5,945 nucleotides of DNA from Thermoflexales bacterium. Lineage in GTDB: Bacteria > Chloroflexota > Anaerolineae > J036 > Brachytrichaceae. The notes under the pieces are model-generated. The model made no database searches and had not been told where the DNA came from. It saw nothing but the letters and a program-made list of their open reading frames with translations. The position numbers and the translations under genes are program-made. The stretch covers positions 1-5,945 of the forward strand of contig JAGOCU010000155.1 of NCBI GenBank assembly GCA_017998555.1, read 5' to 3'. Below are positions 1 to 5,786 of the stretch, in pieces. Every line of letters begins with the position of its first letter. The stretch's first letter is position 1.

Positions 1-1122
1 GCCCGGGCGCTTGGTCTCGGGATCCTGGGGCTGGTGCGGATCGGGCCAATCGTGGTCTTCGCCCTGCTGGGCGGCATGATCGCCGACACCCACGATCGGC
101 GCCGGGTGATGATGGTGACTCAGACAGTCGCGGGCGTGTCGGCCGGGCTCCTGGCCCTTGCCACGTTTGCCGGGATCAACCAACTCTGGGTGATCTATGT
201 CCTGACCGCCATCAATGCCTCGGCGATGGCGTTTGACAATCCCTCCCGGCAGGCGCTCGTCCCCAGCCTGGTACCGCGTGAGCATCTGACCAACGCGTTG
301 AGCCTGAACACGACCTTGATGCAGGTGGTATCCATCCTCGGCCCAGCCCTGGGTGGGCTCGCCATCGCGACCTGGAACCTGGGCAGCATTTACGCCGTAA
401 ACGCGGCGTCCTTTGGCGCGGTCATCCTCGCCCTGGCGCTCATGCGCCATCGGGCCGCTCCAGCGGCCCCGCGCAGCGCCATCACCCTCAGCGGCATGCT
501 GGAAGGGGCCCGCTTCGTCTATCGTGAGCGCATCATCTGGAGCACGATGCTGCTGGACTTCTTCGCCACGTTCTTTGCCTCGGCTCGGACGATGCTGCCG
601 CTGATCGCCAAGGACATCCTGGGCGCCGATGTCATCACCTACGGACTGCTGTCGTCGGCCCAGGCGGTAGGGTCGCTGGTCGCCGGGGTGGTCCTCTCGC
701 TCCGCCACAGCATTCCAAAGCAAGGGCCGGTGCTGCTGGTCAGTGTCGCGCTGTATGGGCTGGCCACGGCCCTGTTCGGCCTGTCGACCAACTTTCTGCT
801 GTCATTCGCATTGTTCGCCATTTCCGGGGCTGCCGATACGATCTCGACCGTCATCCGCGGGACGATGCGCCAGCTCCTCACGCCCGATCACCTGCGCGGG
901 CGGATGGTGGGCGTGAACATGATGTTCTTCATGGGCGGGCCGCAACTGGGTGAACTCGAGGCCGGCCTGGTCGCCTCGGCCTGGGGCATCGTCGCCAGCG
1001 TCGTGAGCGGCGGCCTGCTGACGTTTGGCCTGACGCTGTGGGTGGCCTGGCGCTACCCGCGGCTGCGCGAGTACGAGGGCGTCCCGGCTATCCGTCCGCC
1101 AGCGCCAGCCCCGGCCGCATAA
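1..1122 (+). CDS. MFS transporter, MFS_3/EntS-like exporter (5'-truncated)
   Basis: Integral inner-membrane transporter of the major facilitator superfamily, in the branch of EntS-like and macrolide-efflux-like proton-driven exporters. The substrate cannot be told from sequence. The reading frame is open from base 1, so the gene begins upstream. The 373 visible residues compare with roughly 400-430 for the family, so TM1 and its lead-in (about 40-60 residues) are probably missing. The GTG at base 34 is therefore not a start. Bases 70-108 encode motif A of the TM2-TM3 loop (GGMIAD followed by DRRR). It is followed by the family's typical DNPSRQALVPSLVP segment and a GPALGG segment. The second half repeats the logic, with a PDHLRGRM loop near bases 883-906. 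Many hydrophobic segments alternate with short loops, and the tail is Pro/Ala-rich and probably cytoplasmic. Its end overlaps the convergent xdhC-like gene by 35 bp. Family assignment is firm; substrate unknown. Confidence 0.9.
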   Translation, partial: ARALGLGILGLVRIGPIVVFALLGGMIADTHDRRRVMMVTQTVAGVSAGLLALATFAGINQLWVIYVLTAINASAMAFDNPSRQALVPSLVPREHLTNALSLNTTLMQVVSILGPALGGLAIATWNLGSIYAVNAASFGAVILALALMRHRAAPAAPRSAITLSGMLEGARFVYRERIIWSTMLLDFFATFFASARTMLPLIAKDILGADVITYGLLSSAQAVGSLVAGVVLSLRHSIPKQGPVLLVSVALYGLATALFGLSTNFLLSFALFAISGAADTISTVIRGTMRQLLTPDHLRGRMVGVNMMFFMGGPQLGELEAGLVASAWGIVASVVSGGLLTFGLTLWVAWRYPRLREYEGVPAIRPPAPAPAA

Positions 1123-1909
1123 CGGAAGGAATAGCGGCCCCCCGGCGGGTGGCGATGATGTCGGCCATGATGCTGACGGCGATCTCCTCGGGCGTTTCGG
1201 CCTGAATCTCGAGTCCGATCGGGGCCCGCACCCGGGCCAGCTCGGAGCCGCTCACGCCCGCCTCACGCAGAGCGCTCACCGCCGTCGCCCAACGCCGCCG
1301 GCTGCCGATCACCCCGATATACGCGATCGGCGATCGGAGCAGCGTCGGCAATGCCTCCACATCGATGGCATACCCGCGGGTGACCAGGGCGACAAAGACG
1401 CGCGGCGAGAGCGTCAGTTTCTGGAGTTGATCCAGCAACGGCCCGGGGAGATAGACGTCAGCCCCCGGCGCCATGGCTGGCGCGCACAGCTCGACTCGAT
1501 CATCGCTCAGGATCGAACGAAAACCGGCAAAGGCCGCCATCCTGACAAGGGCCCGGCCGACATGCCCGGCGCCGACAACCAGGACCGTTGGAGGCGCCGC
1601 CATCGGTTCGACAAAGACATCGACCGTGCCGCCGCAAACGCCCGCATCCCCCTGCTCCGGATCGCTGAGTCGAAAAGAGCCGGTCCGCGCCTCGCCGTCG
1701 GCGATGGCCTCGCGGGCCAGTTCGGCGGCGCGGCTCTCCATCGCCCCCCCGCCAATCGTGCCGGCCAGGATCGCGCCATCGGCGCCGACGAGCATCTTCG
1801 ATCCCGGGCGGCGGGGCACCGAGCCGCTTGATCGAATCACCGTGCACAACGCGCAGGGTGTGCCCGAGCGGGATGTGGCAAGGGCGAGATCGAGGACGTC
1901 CAGTGACAT
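1088..1909 (-). CDS. XdhC/CoxI-family molybdenum cofactor maturation protein
   Basis: Cytoplasmic accessory protein of the XdhC/CoxI family. Known members bind molybdenum cofactor and help sulfurate and insert it into xanthine dehydrogenase- or CO dehydrogenase-type hydroxylases. With the ATG at 1909 the protein is 273 residues, a normal family length. Numbered from that ATG, the N-terminal XdhC_CoxI domain shows SVPRRPGSKMLV (30-41), GTIGGGAMES (50-59) and CGGTVDV (92-98). The C-terminal Rossmann domain shows VVGAGHVG (111-118), YIGVIGSRRR (197-206) and PIGLEIQAETPEEIAVSI (230-247). A GTG at 1966 would add 19 residues (Arg-rich, not family-like) and would run through the promoter and palindrome. 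The ATG at 1909 sits 9 nt after a perfect TATAAT and is preferred. No Mo-hydroxylase structural gene lies in the window, so the client enzyme is elsewhere. The gene runs divergently from the aldo-keto reductase operon and ends inside the transporter's 3' end. Confidence 0.9.
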   Translation of the reverse strand: MSLDVLDLALATSRSGTPCALCTVIRSSGSVPRRPGSKMLVGADGAILAGTIGGGAMESRAAELAREAIADGEARTGSFRLSDPEQGDAGVCGGTVDVFVEPMAAPPTVLVVGAGHVGRALVRMAAFAGFRSILSDDRVELCAPAMAPGADVYLPGPLLDQLQKLTLSPRVFVALVTRGYAIDVEALPTLLRSPIAYIGVIGSRRRWATAVSALREAGVSGSELARVRAPIGLEIQAETPEEIAVSIMADIIATRRGAAIPSVMRPGLALADG

Positions 1910-1918
1910 TGTTGAGAG

Positions 1919-1924
1919 ATTATA
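1919..1924 (-). promoter_or_regulatory. -10 box of xdhC-like gene, near-leaderless start
   Basis: Read on the minus strand this is a perfect TATAAT. The nine bases CTCTCAACA separate it from the ATG at 1909, so transcription would begin about 0-4 nt before the start codon. The -35 position at 17-bp spacing (1942-1947) reads GCCGAA, which is a poor match, and it overlaps the left end of the 20-bp palindrome. No Shine-Dalgarno sequence lies between the box and the ATG, which fits a leaderless or near-leaderless mRNA. The box itself is seen; the transcription start is inferred. Confidence 0.6.
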
Positions 1925-1944
1925 GAAGCCATCCAGGCGCATTC

Positions 1945-1964
1945 GGCGAGATCGCGATCTCGCC
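1945..1964. promoter_or_regulatory. 20-bp perfect palindrome, candidate operator
   Basis: The left half GGCGAGATCG is followed immediately by its exact reverse complement CGATCTCGCC, with no spacer or mismatch. The match stops at the flanking bases (C1944 and A1965 do not pair). It lies in the 101-bp region between two divergent promoters. It overlaps the -35 position of the xdhC-like promoter and is centred about 56 bp upstream of the predicted start of the rightward transcript. This is the geometry of an operator for a dimeric regulator that could repress the leftward gene and act on the rightward one. With no loop and no following T-run it is not a plausible intrinsic terminator. The cognate regulator is not in the window; the operator role is inference. 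Confidence 0.5.
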
Positions 1965-1998
1965 ACGCTTTGCCGGATGATTTCCAGAACCCGCAGAT

Positions 1999-2004
1999 TA
2001 CAAT
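1999..2004 (+). promoter_or_regulatory. -10 box of aldo-keto reductase operon, leaderless start
   Basis: TACAAT is followed by CGCCGG and then the ATG at 2011. With the usual 7-nt step from the -10 box, +1 falls on the A of the ATG itself, so the first operon gene would be translated from a leaderless mRNA. There is no Shine-Dalgarno-like purine run upstream of 2011. At 17-bp spacing the -35 position (1976-1981) reads GATGAT and does not resemble TTGACA. The promoter may be weak or activator-dependent, or use a sigma factor that relies mainly on the -10 box. Confidence 0.55.
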
Positions 2005-2010
2005 CGCCGG

Positions 2011-2982
2011 ATGGAATATCGCAAGCTCGGCCGCACCGGCCTCAAGGTGAGTGAACTCTGTCTGGGCACGATGACGTTTCTGTGGACGTCGGACGAGCCG
2101 TCCTCGTTGGCGGTGCTGTCAGCCTTCACCGCCGCGGGCGGGAACTTCATCGACACCGCCGATGTGTATTCGCGCTGGGCGCCGGGAAATCCGGGCGGCA
2201 CGGCCGAAACGCTCATCGGAAAGTGGCTCCAGACCGCCGCGCTCTCCCGCGAGTCGCTGGTCATCGCGACCAAGTGCCGCGGCGCCATGGGCGCCGGCCC
2301 CAACGACCAGGGCGCGTCGCGCCACCACATCATTGCCGCGCTCGAGGCCAGCCTGCGCCGGTTGCAAACGGACTACGTCGACCTGTACCAGATCCACTCA
2401 ACCGACTTCGACACACGGCCGGATGAGACCTTGCGGGCGCTGGATGATTTGACTCGGATGGGGAAGATTCGTTACGCAGGCGCCAGCAACTATCCCGCCT
2501 GGTGGCTGATGAAGTCGTTGTGGGCGAGCGATGCGCGCAATCTCGTGCGCTTCGAGAGCATTCAGCCGCACTACAACCTGATGGTCCGGGCCGAGTTCGA
2601 GCGCGAGCTTGCCGCGGTCGTGGCCGATCAAGGCCTGGCGGTGATTCCCTACAGCCCTCTGGCCGGCGGATATCTGACCGGCAAATACGTCGGGGGATCG
2701 TCGCTGGAAGGCACCCGCGCATCGGTCAGCAAGCGCATCCAGGATTACGTGGCAAGCGGCCGCGGCGCGCCCATTCTGGCGGCGCTGACGGAGATCGCGA
2801 CGGCCCGCGGGCGCAGCCTGACCGAGACCGCCCTCGCCTGGCTGCTCACCAACCCGCTCATTACCGCGCCGATCATTGGCGCGAATACCGTGGAACAACT
2901 AAACGCTTCGCTCAGCGTCGTCGGTTATCGACTGAGCGAGGCCGAAATGAAGGCCCTCAACGACGCGTCGAAGTGGGATTAG
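2011..2982 (+). CDS. Aldo-keto reductase, NADPH-dependent
   Basis: Cytoplasmic (alpha/beta)8-barrel oxidoreductase of the aldo-keto reductase superfamily, expected to reduce aldehydes or ketones to alcohols with NAD(P)H. At 323 residues it is of usual length for the bacterial YajO/Tas/IolS-like group. The start MEYRKLGRTGLKVSELCLGTM is the classic N-terminal barrel-strand motif, so the ATG at 2011 is secure. The full catalytic tetrad is visible: Asp48 and Tyr53 in FIDTADVY, Lys88 in VIATK, and His129 in DLYQIH. The segment YSRWAPGNPGGTAETLIG (53-70) is typical of the subgroup carrying an insert after the catalytic Tyr. GASNYPAW (157-164) and the late IIGANTVEQL segment shape the cofactor and active-site region. 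It is first in a five-gene run. Its stop codon overlaps the Shine-Dalgarno of the next gene, which encodes a second carbonyl/alcohol oxidoreductase. Substrate cannot be named. Confidence 0.93.
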   Translation: MEYRKLGRTGLKVSELCLGTMTFLWTSDEPSSLAVLSAFTAAGGNFIDTADVYSRWAPGNPGGTAETLIGKWLQTAALSRESLVIATKCRGAMGAGPNDQGASRHHIIAALEASLRRLQTDYVDLYQIHSTDFDTRPDETLRALDDLTRMGKIRYAGASNYPAWWLMKSLWASDARNLVRFESIQPHYNLMVRAEFERELAAVVADQGLAVIPYSPLAGGYLTGKYVGGSSLEGTRASVSKRIQDYVASGRGAPILAALTEIATARGRSLTETALAWLLTNPLITAPIIGANTVEQLNASLSVVGYRLSEAEMKALNDASKWD

Positions 2983-2988
2983 GAGGAG
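2981..2988 (+). promoter_or_regulatory. Strong Shine-Dalgarno for the alcohol dehydrogenase
   Basis: AGGAGGAG, six bases before the ATG at 2995, is a near-ideal ribosome binding site. It starts on the second base of the TAG stop of the aldo-keto reductase, so translation of the two genes is likely coupled. It also shows that this organism uses normal anti-Shine-Dalgarno pairing, which makes its absence ahead of the two divergent first genes meaningful. Confidence 0.85.
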
Positions 2989-2994
2989 ATCAAG

Positions 2995-4179
2995 ATGTGG
3001 TTTTTCAGATCACCCACCGTCGTCTTCGGCGAGGACGCCGTATTGCATATTCGAGAATTGCGCGGCAAGCGCGCGTTTGTCGTATCCGACAAGACCCTCA
3101 ACCAAAACGGCCTGCTCGCGCCCGTTTTGTTCCAGCTCGAACACGCCGGCATGCAGGTCAAGATCTTTGACGACGTGGAACCCGAACCGGCCCTTTCGAC
3201 CGTGGAAGCCGGCGCCGACCTGTGCGACGACTTCAACCCGGACTGGATCGTCGCTGTTGGCGGCGGAAGCGTCATGGACGCCGCAAAGGCGATCTGGATC
3301 CTGTACGAGAATCCCGATATCGAGGTCGATGAAATCAATCCGCTTGACTCGATCGTTCTGCGCGAAAAGGCGCGTCTGATCTGCGTGCCCACGACCGCGG
3401 GCACGGGCAGCGAAATGACCTGGGCGGTGGTGCTGACCGACAATCGCGGCGACACGCCCCGCAAGTTGTCGACCGGGCATCCGCTCGCCACGCCCGATTA
3501 CGCCATCATCGATCCGGGTATGTCCGCTTCGATGCCCCAGGAACTGACGGCCGATACCGGTCTGGACGCGTTGACACAGGCCATCGAGGGCTATCTCGCC
3601 ACCTGGCGAAATGACTTCAGCGATGGGCCGTGTCTGACCGCGACCAAGTTGTGTTTCAACTATCTCAAACGCGCCTGGGACGACGCCGACTTGTCATCCA
3701 CCGAGGATCTCGAGGCGCGCGAGGCGATGGCCAACGCGGCCGCCCTGTCAGGGATGGGCTACATCAACGCCATGGTCGGCCTCGCCCACTCGATGGCCCA
3801 TGCCGCCGGCGCGCTGCTCAAGATCCCTCACGGACGCGCGTGCGGCCTGTTCCTGCCGTATGTGATCGACTTCTACGTCGCGCCGGATGCGCCGGCCGAT
3901 ACCCAGACCCGGTTTGTCGAGCTCATGGCGAGCCTGGGCGAAACGCATCCCACCGAAGTCGCCGCGGCCGGACGGCTGGCCAGTCTGGTCCGCGGGCTTG
4001 TCACCGAGATCGGCGCGCCACTGACCCTTGCGGCGGCGGGGATCGAGGAAGACGATTTCAACCATGTGCTCGACGCGCTGGTCGACACGGCGGCCAACGA
4101 CAGTGTCATCTTCACGTCGCCACGCCAGCCCAGCGCGGATGAGTTGAGAAAGTTGTTCATTCGCGCCTGGCAGGACTGA
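2995..4179 (+). CDS. Iron-containing (group III) alcohol dehydrogenase
   Basis: Cytoplasmic NAD(P)-dependent alcohol dehydrogenase of the Fe-ADH family, interconverting an aldehyde or ketone with its alcohol. At 394 residues it is full length (family about 380-400). The N-terminal cofactor domain has GGGSVMDAAK (89-98) and VPTTAGTGSE (131-140). The C-terminal helical metal domain has DTGLDALTQAIEGYL (187-201), the histidine pair in LAHSMAH (His265, His269) and PHGRA (His279). Aligned to E. coli FucO (metal ligands Asp196, His200, His263, His277), three ligands are kept as Asp191, His265 and His279. The second is Gln195 (codon CAG, 3577-3579) instead of His. Everything else looks intact, so either the metal site is altered or this is a subgroup feature. 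The start is fixed by a strong Shine-Dalgarno sequence. The gene follows the aldo-keto reductase by 12 bp, suggesting a shared carbonyl substrate or a redox relay. Substrate unknown. Confidence 0.93.
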   Translation: MWFFRSPTVVFGEDAVLHIRELRGKRAFVVSDKTLNQNGLLAPVLFQLEHAGMQVKIFDDVEPEPALSTVEAGADLCDDFNPDWIVAVGGGSVMDAAKAIWILYENPDIEVDEINPLDSIVLREKARLICVPTTAGTGSEMTWAVVLTDNRGDTPRKLSTGHPLATPDYAIIDPGMSASMPQELTADTGLDALTQAIEGYLATWRNDFSDGPCLTATKLCFNYLKRAWDDADLSSTEDLEAREAMANAAALSGMGYINAMVGLAHSMAHAAGALLKIPHGRACGLFLPYVIDFYVAPDAPADTQTRFVELMASLGETHPTEVAAAGRLASLVRGLVTEIGAPLTLAAAGIEEDDFNHVLDALVDTAANDSVIFTSPRQPSADELRKLFIRAWQD

Positions 4180-4184
4180 ACAGC

Positions 4185-5432
4185 ATGCTCAAGCGGGTGG
4201 CCTTCATCAGCGTCCACACCTCGCCACTGGCCACGCTCGGGGGCAAAGACACGGGCGGGATGAATGTCTTTGTGCGCGAGACCGCGCGTGAGTTTGCGCG
4301 CCGCGGCGTAGCCGTGGACGTATTCACCCGCCAGACCAGTCCGGGACAGTTGCGCATCGACCCGAGGATTGCCCCCAACGCCAGGGTGATCCATGTGCCG
4401 GTCGGACCCGAAGGCCCCGTCGCCAAGGGAGATTTGCCCGGCCTTCTGCCGGCCTTCACGGACTGGGTCACGGAGTTTGGCCAGGCGGACGGGGACTCCG
4501 GATATGACATCATTCATGCGCACTACTGGTTATCGGGTCTGGTGGCCGAGACGCTCGGCAGGCGCTGGGATATTCCGTTTGTCCAGACCTTTCATACCCT
4601 GGCCGAGTTGAAGAATCAGATCGCGCAGCGCCCGCAGGACTACGAAAGCACGGAACGGACCACGGGCGAGTGCCGGGTGTGCGCCACCGCCGGGCGGATC
4701 ACCGCCGCCACCTCGGTTGAGTGGGACCAGCTCGTCCACATCTACGGCGCGGGTTCGTCGCTGATCCGGATCGTGCCGCCCGGGGTGGACACCTCGCGTT
4801 TTCATCCGCTCGAACAGTCGTATGCGCGCAAGGTGATTGGCGTGCCGCGCGATCAGCGGGTAATCCTCTTTGCCGGCCGAATCGAGCCGCTGAAGGGCAT
4901 CGACACGCTGCTGCGAGCAATCGGCTTGTTGCGCGAGCGCCGCCCCGAGTTGTCGCCCCGAAATCTCACGGTCCCGATCATCGGCGGAGATCCGAGTGAC
5001 GAGGGCGTGCTCGCAAATGAGGAGATGGCCCGATTGCAGGCGCTCCGGGCCGAGCTCGGACTGAGCGACCTGATCACTTTCCTGGGCGCGCAAGATCAGG
5101 ACTCCCTGAATTTCTACTTTTCCGCCGCAGATTGTCTCGTCATGCCCTCGCATTACGAATCCTTCGGGATGGTCGCGCTGGAGGCCATGGCGTGCGGCGC
5201 GCCGGTGATTGCATCTGATGTGGGAGGCCTGACCCAGCTCGTCCGGCACGGCGAAACCGGACTGCGGGTGCCACCCCGCGACCCGGGCGCGCTGGCGGAC
5301 GCGATCGAGTACCTGCTCAGCGACGAACCGCGACGGCGGCGGATGGGCCACAGCGCCGCGTGTCTGGCGGAGGACTACGACTGGTCAAAGATTGTTGATA
5401 AACTTGCGGCGGTGTACCAGGAGTTGTTGTAA
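4185..5432 (+). CDS. GT4 glycosyltransferase, MshA/sucrose-phosphate-synthase-like
   Basis: Retaining GT-B glycosyltransferase of family GT4, cytoplasmic, moving a sugar from a nucleotide-sugar (probably UDP-) donor. At 415 residues it is of usual length. The N-terminal acceptor domain begins with SVHTSPL and a GG-K-TGGMNVFV glycine loop (19-30), followed by HAHYWLSG (111-118) and TFHTLAELKN (135-144). The C-terminal donor domain has PPGVD (198-202), GRIEPLKG (231-238) and ESFGMVALE (325-333). Compared from memory with Corynebacterium MshA, the donor residues match as Arg232, Lys237, Glu325 and Glu333. The four residues that grip the acceptor phosphate appear kept as Lys81, Tyr114, Thr138 and Arg158. 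A phosphorylated acceptor such as inositol-3-phosphate or fructose-6-phosphate is therefore likely. A Cys-x-x-Cys (163-166) sits in the region that usually reads as a plain helix. It starts 5 bp after the dehydrogenase stop with only a weak AGGA. MshA itself, a sucrose-phosphate synthase or another GT4 enzyme are all possible. Confidence 0.9.
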   Translation: MLKRVAFISVHTSPLATLGGKDTGGMNVFVRETAREFARRGVAVDVFTRQTSPGQLRIDPRIAPNARVIHVPVGPEGPVAKGDLPGLLPAFTDWVTEFGQADGDSGYDIIHAHYWLSGLVAETLGRRWDIPFVQTFHTLAELKNQIAQRPQDYESTERTTGECRVCATAGRITAATSVEWDQLVHIYGAGSSLIRIVPPGVDTSRFHPLEQSYARKVIGVPRDQRVILFAGRIEPLKGIDTLLRAIGLLRERRPELSPRNLTVPIIGGDPSDEGVLANEEMARLQALRAELGLSDLITFLGAQDQDSLNFYFSAADCLVMPSHYESFGMVALEAMACGAPVIASDVGGLTQLVRHGETGLRVPPRDPGALADAIEYLLSDEPRRRRMGHSAACLAEDYDWSKIVDKLAAVYQELL

Positions 5433-5435
5433 TCG

Positions 5436-5783
5436 ATGCCAAACCAGATCAGCTATGTCGCCGTGTGGTCCAAGGACCTCGAAGCCAACCGGCATGTCTT
5501 CGCCACCCTGCTCGGGATCCCAATCGCCTATGAGGACGATAACGTTGTCGTGTTCCAGACCGAGGGCACGCAACTTGTGCTGCAACGGGCGATCGGGGCG
5601 GACAGCGCGCTGGCGGGCACCGTCGGTGTTGGGTTTGACGTCGAGAACGTTGAAGAACTCAGCAACCAACTCCGGTCCGACGGCCAGACCCTCGACGTGG
5701 ACCTGGAGCGCTTTGACAACCAGCAACGCGTGACGGCGCTTCGCCTGGCCTCGGGACAGCTCGTCGAGTTCGTCGGCGACTAG
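5436..5783 (+). CDS. Small VOC (glyoxalase-fold) protein
   Basis: A 115-residue cytoplasmic protein of the vicinal oxygen chelate superfamily (glyoxalase/bleomycin resistance/dioxygenase fold), one module made of two beta-alpha-beta-beta-beta repeats. Repeat 1 runs from ISYVAVWSKDLEANRHVFATLLGIP (5-29) to TQLVLQ (45-50). Repeat 2 runs from VGVGFDVENVEEL (63-75) to GQLVEFVGD (107-115). Canonical metal-binding members carry His at the start of each repeat; here those positions are Tyr7 and Gly64. The strand-4 ligand position looks like Gln50 and only the C-terminal Glu111 is kept. It is therefore doubtful that this is a true glyoxalase I. A ligand-binding or resistance-type role, or a different chemistry, is possible. 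It follows the glycosyltransferase by 3 bp, with AGGAG at 5419-5423 rather far (12 nt) from the ATG, so it is translated as part of the operon. Confidence 0.85.
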   Translation: MPNQISYVAVWSKDLEANRHVFATLLGIPIAYEDDNVVVFQTEGTQLVLQRAIGADSALAGTVGVGFDVENVEELSNQLRSDGQTLDVDLERFDNQQRVTALRLASGQLVEFVGD

Positions 5784-5786
5784 CCT

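Noticed and set aside
1910..1966. N-terminal extension of the xdhC-like protein from the GTG at 1966
   Set aside because: The added 19 residues are Arg-rich and outside the family pattern, and they would run through the TATAAT and palindrome. The ATG at 1909 fits the family start.
1977..2054. Short upstream reading frame beginning at the ATG at 1977 and overlapping the aldo-keto reductase start
   Set aside because: It lies upstream of the predicted transcription start, has no Shine-Dalgarno sequence and is out of frame with the gene.
2280..2295. GGCGCC-ATG-GGCGCC symmetric element
   Set aside because: Made of self-complementary GGCGCC units inside conserved coding sequence of the aldo-keto reductase; explained by Gly/Ala codons in GC-rich DNA.
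2502..3170. 222-codon plus-strand frame across the aldo-keto reductase/alcohol dehydrogenase junction
   Set aside because: Arg-rich low-quality translation overlapping two well-supported genes in another frame; no motif and no ribosome binding site.
3873..4523. 216-codon minus-strand frame across the dehydrogenase/glycosyltransferase junction
   Set aside because: Antisense shadow of two conserved genes, with no recognisable domain.
4530..5351. Long 273-codon minus-strand open frame opposite the glycosyltransferase
   Set aside because: It lies wholly inside a gene with clear GT4 motifs, its translation is Arg/Gly/Ala-rich and shows no family pattern, and such shadows occur throughout this high-GC window.
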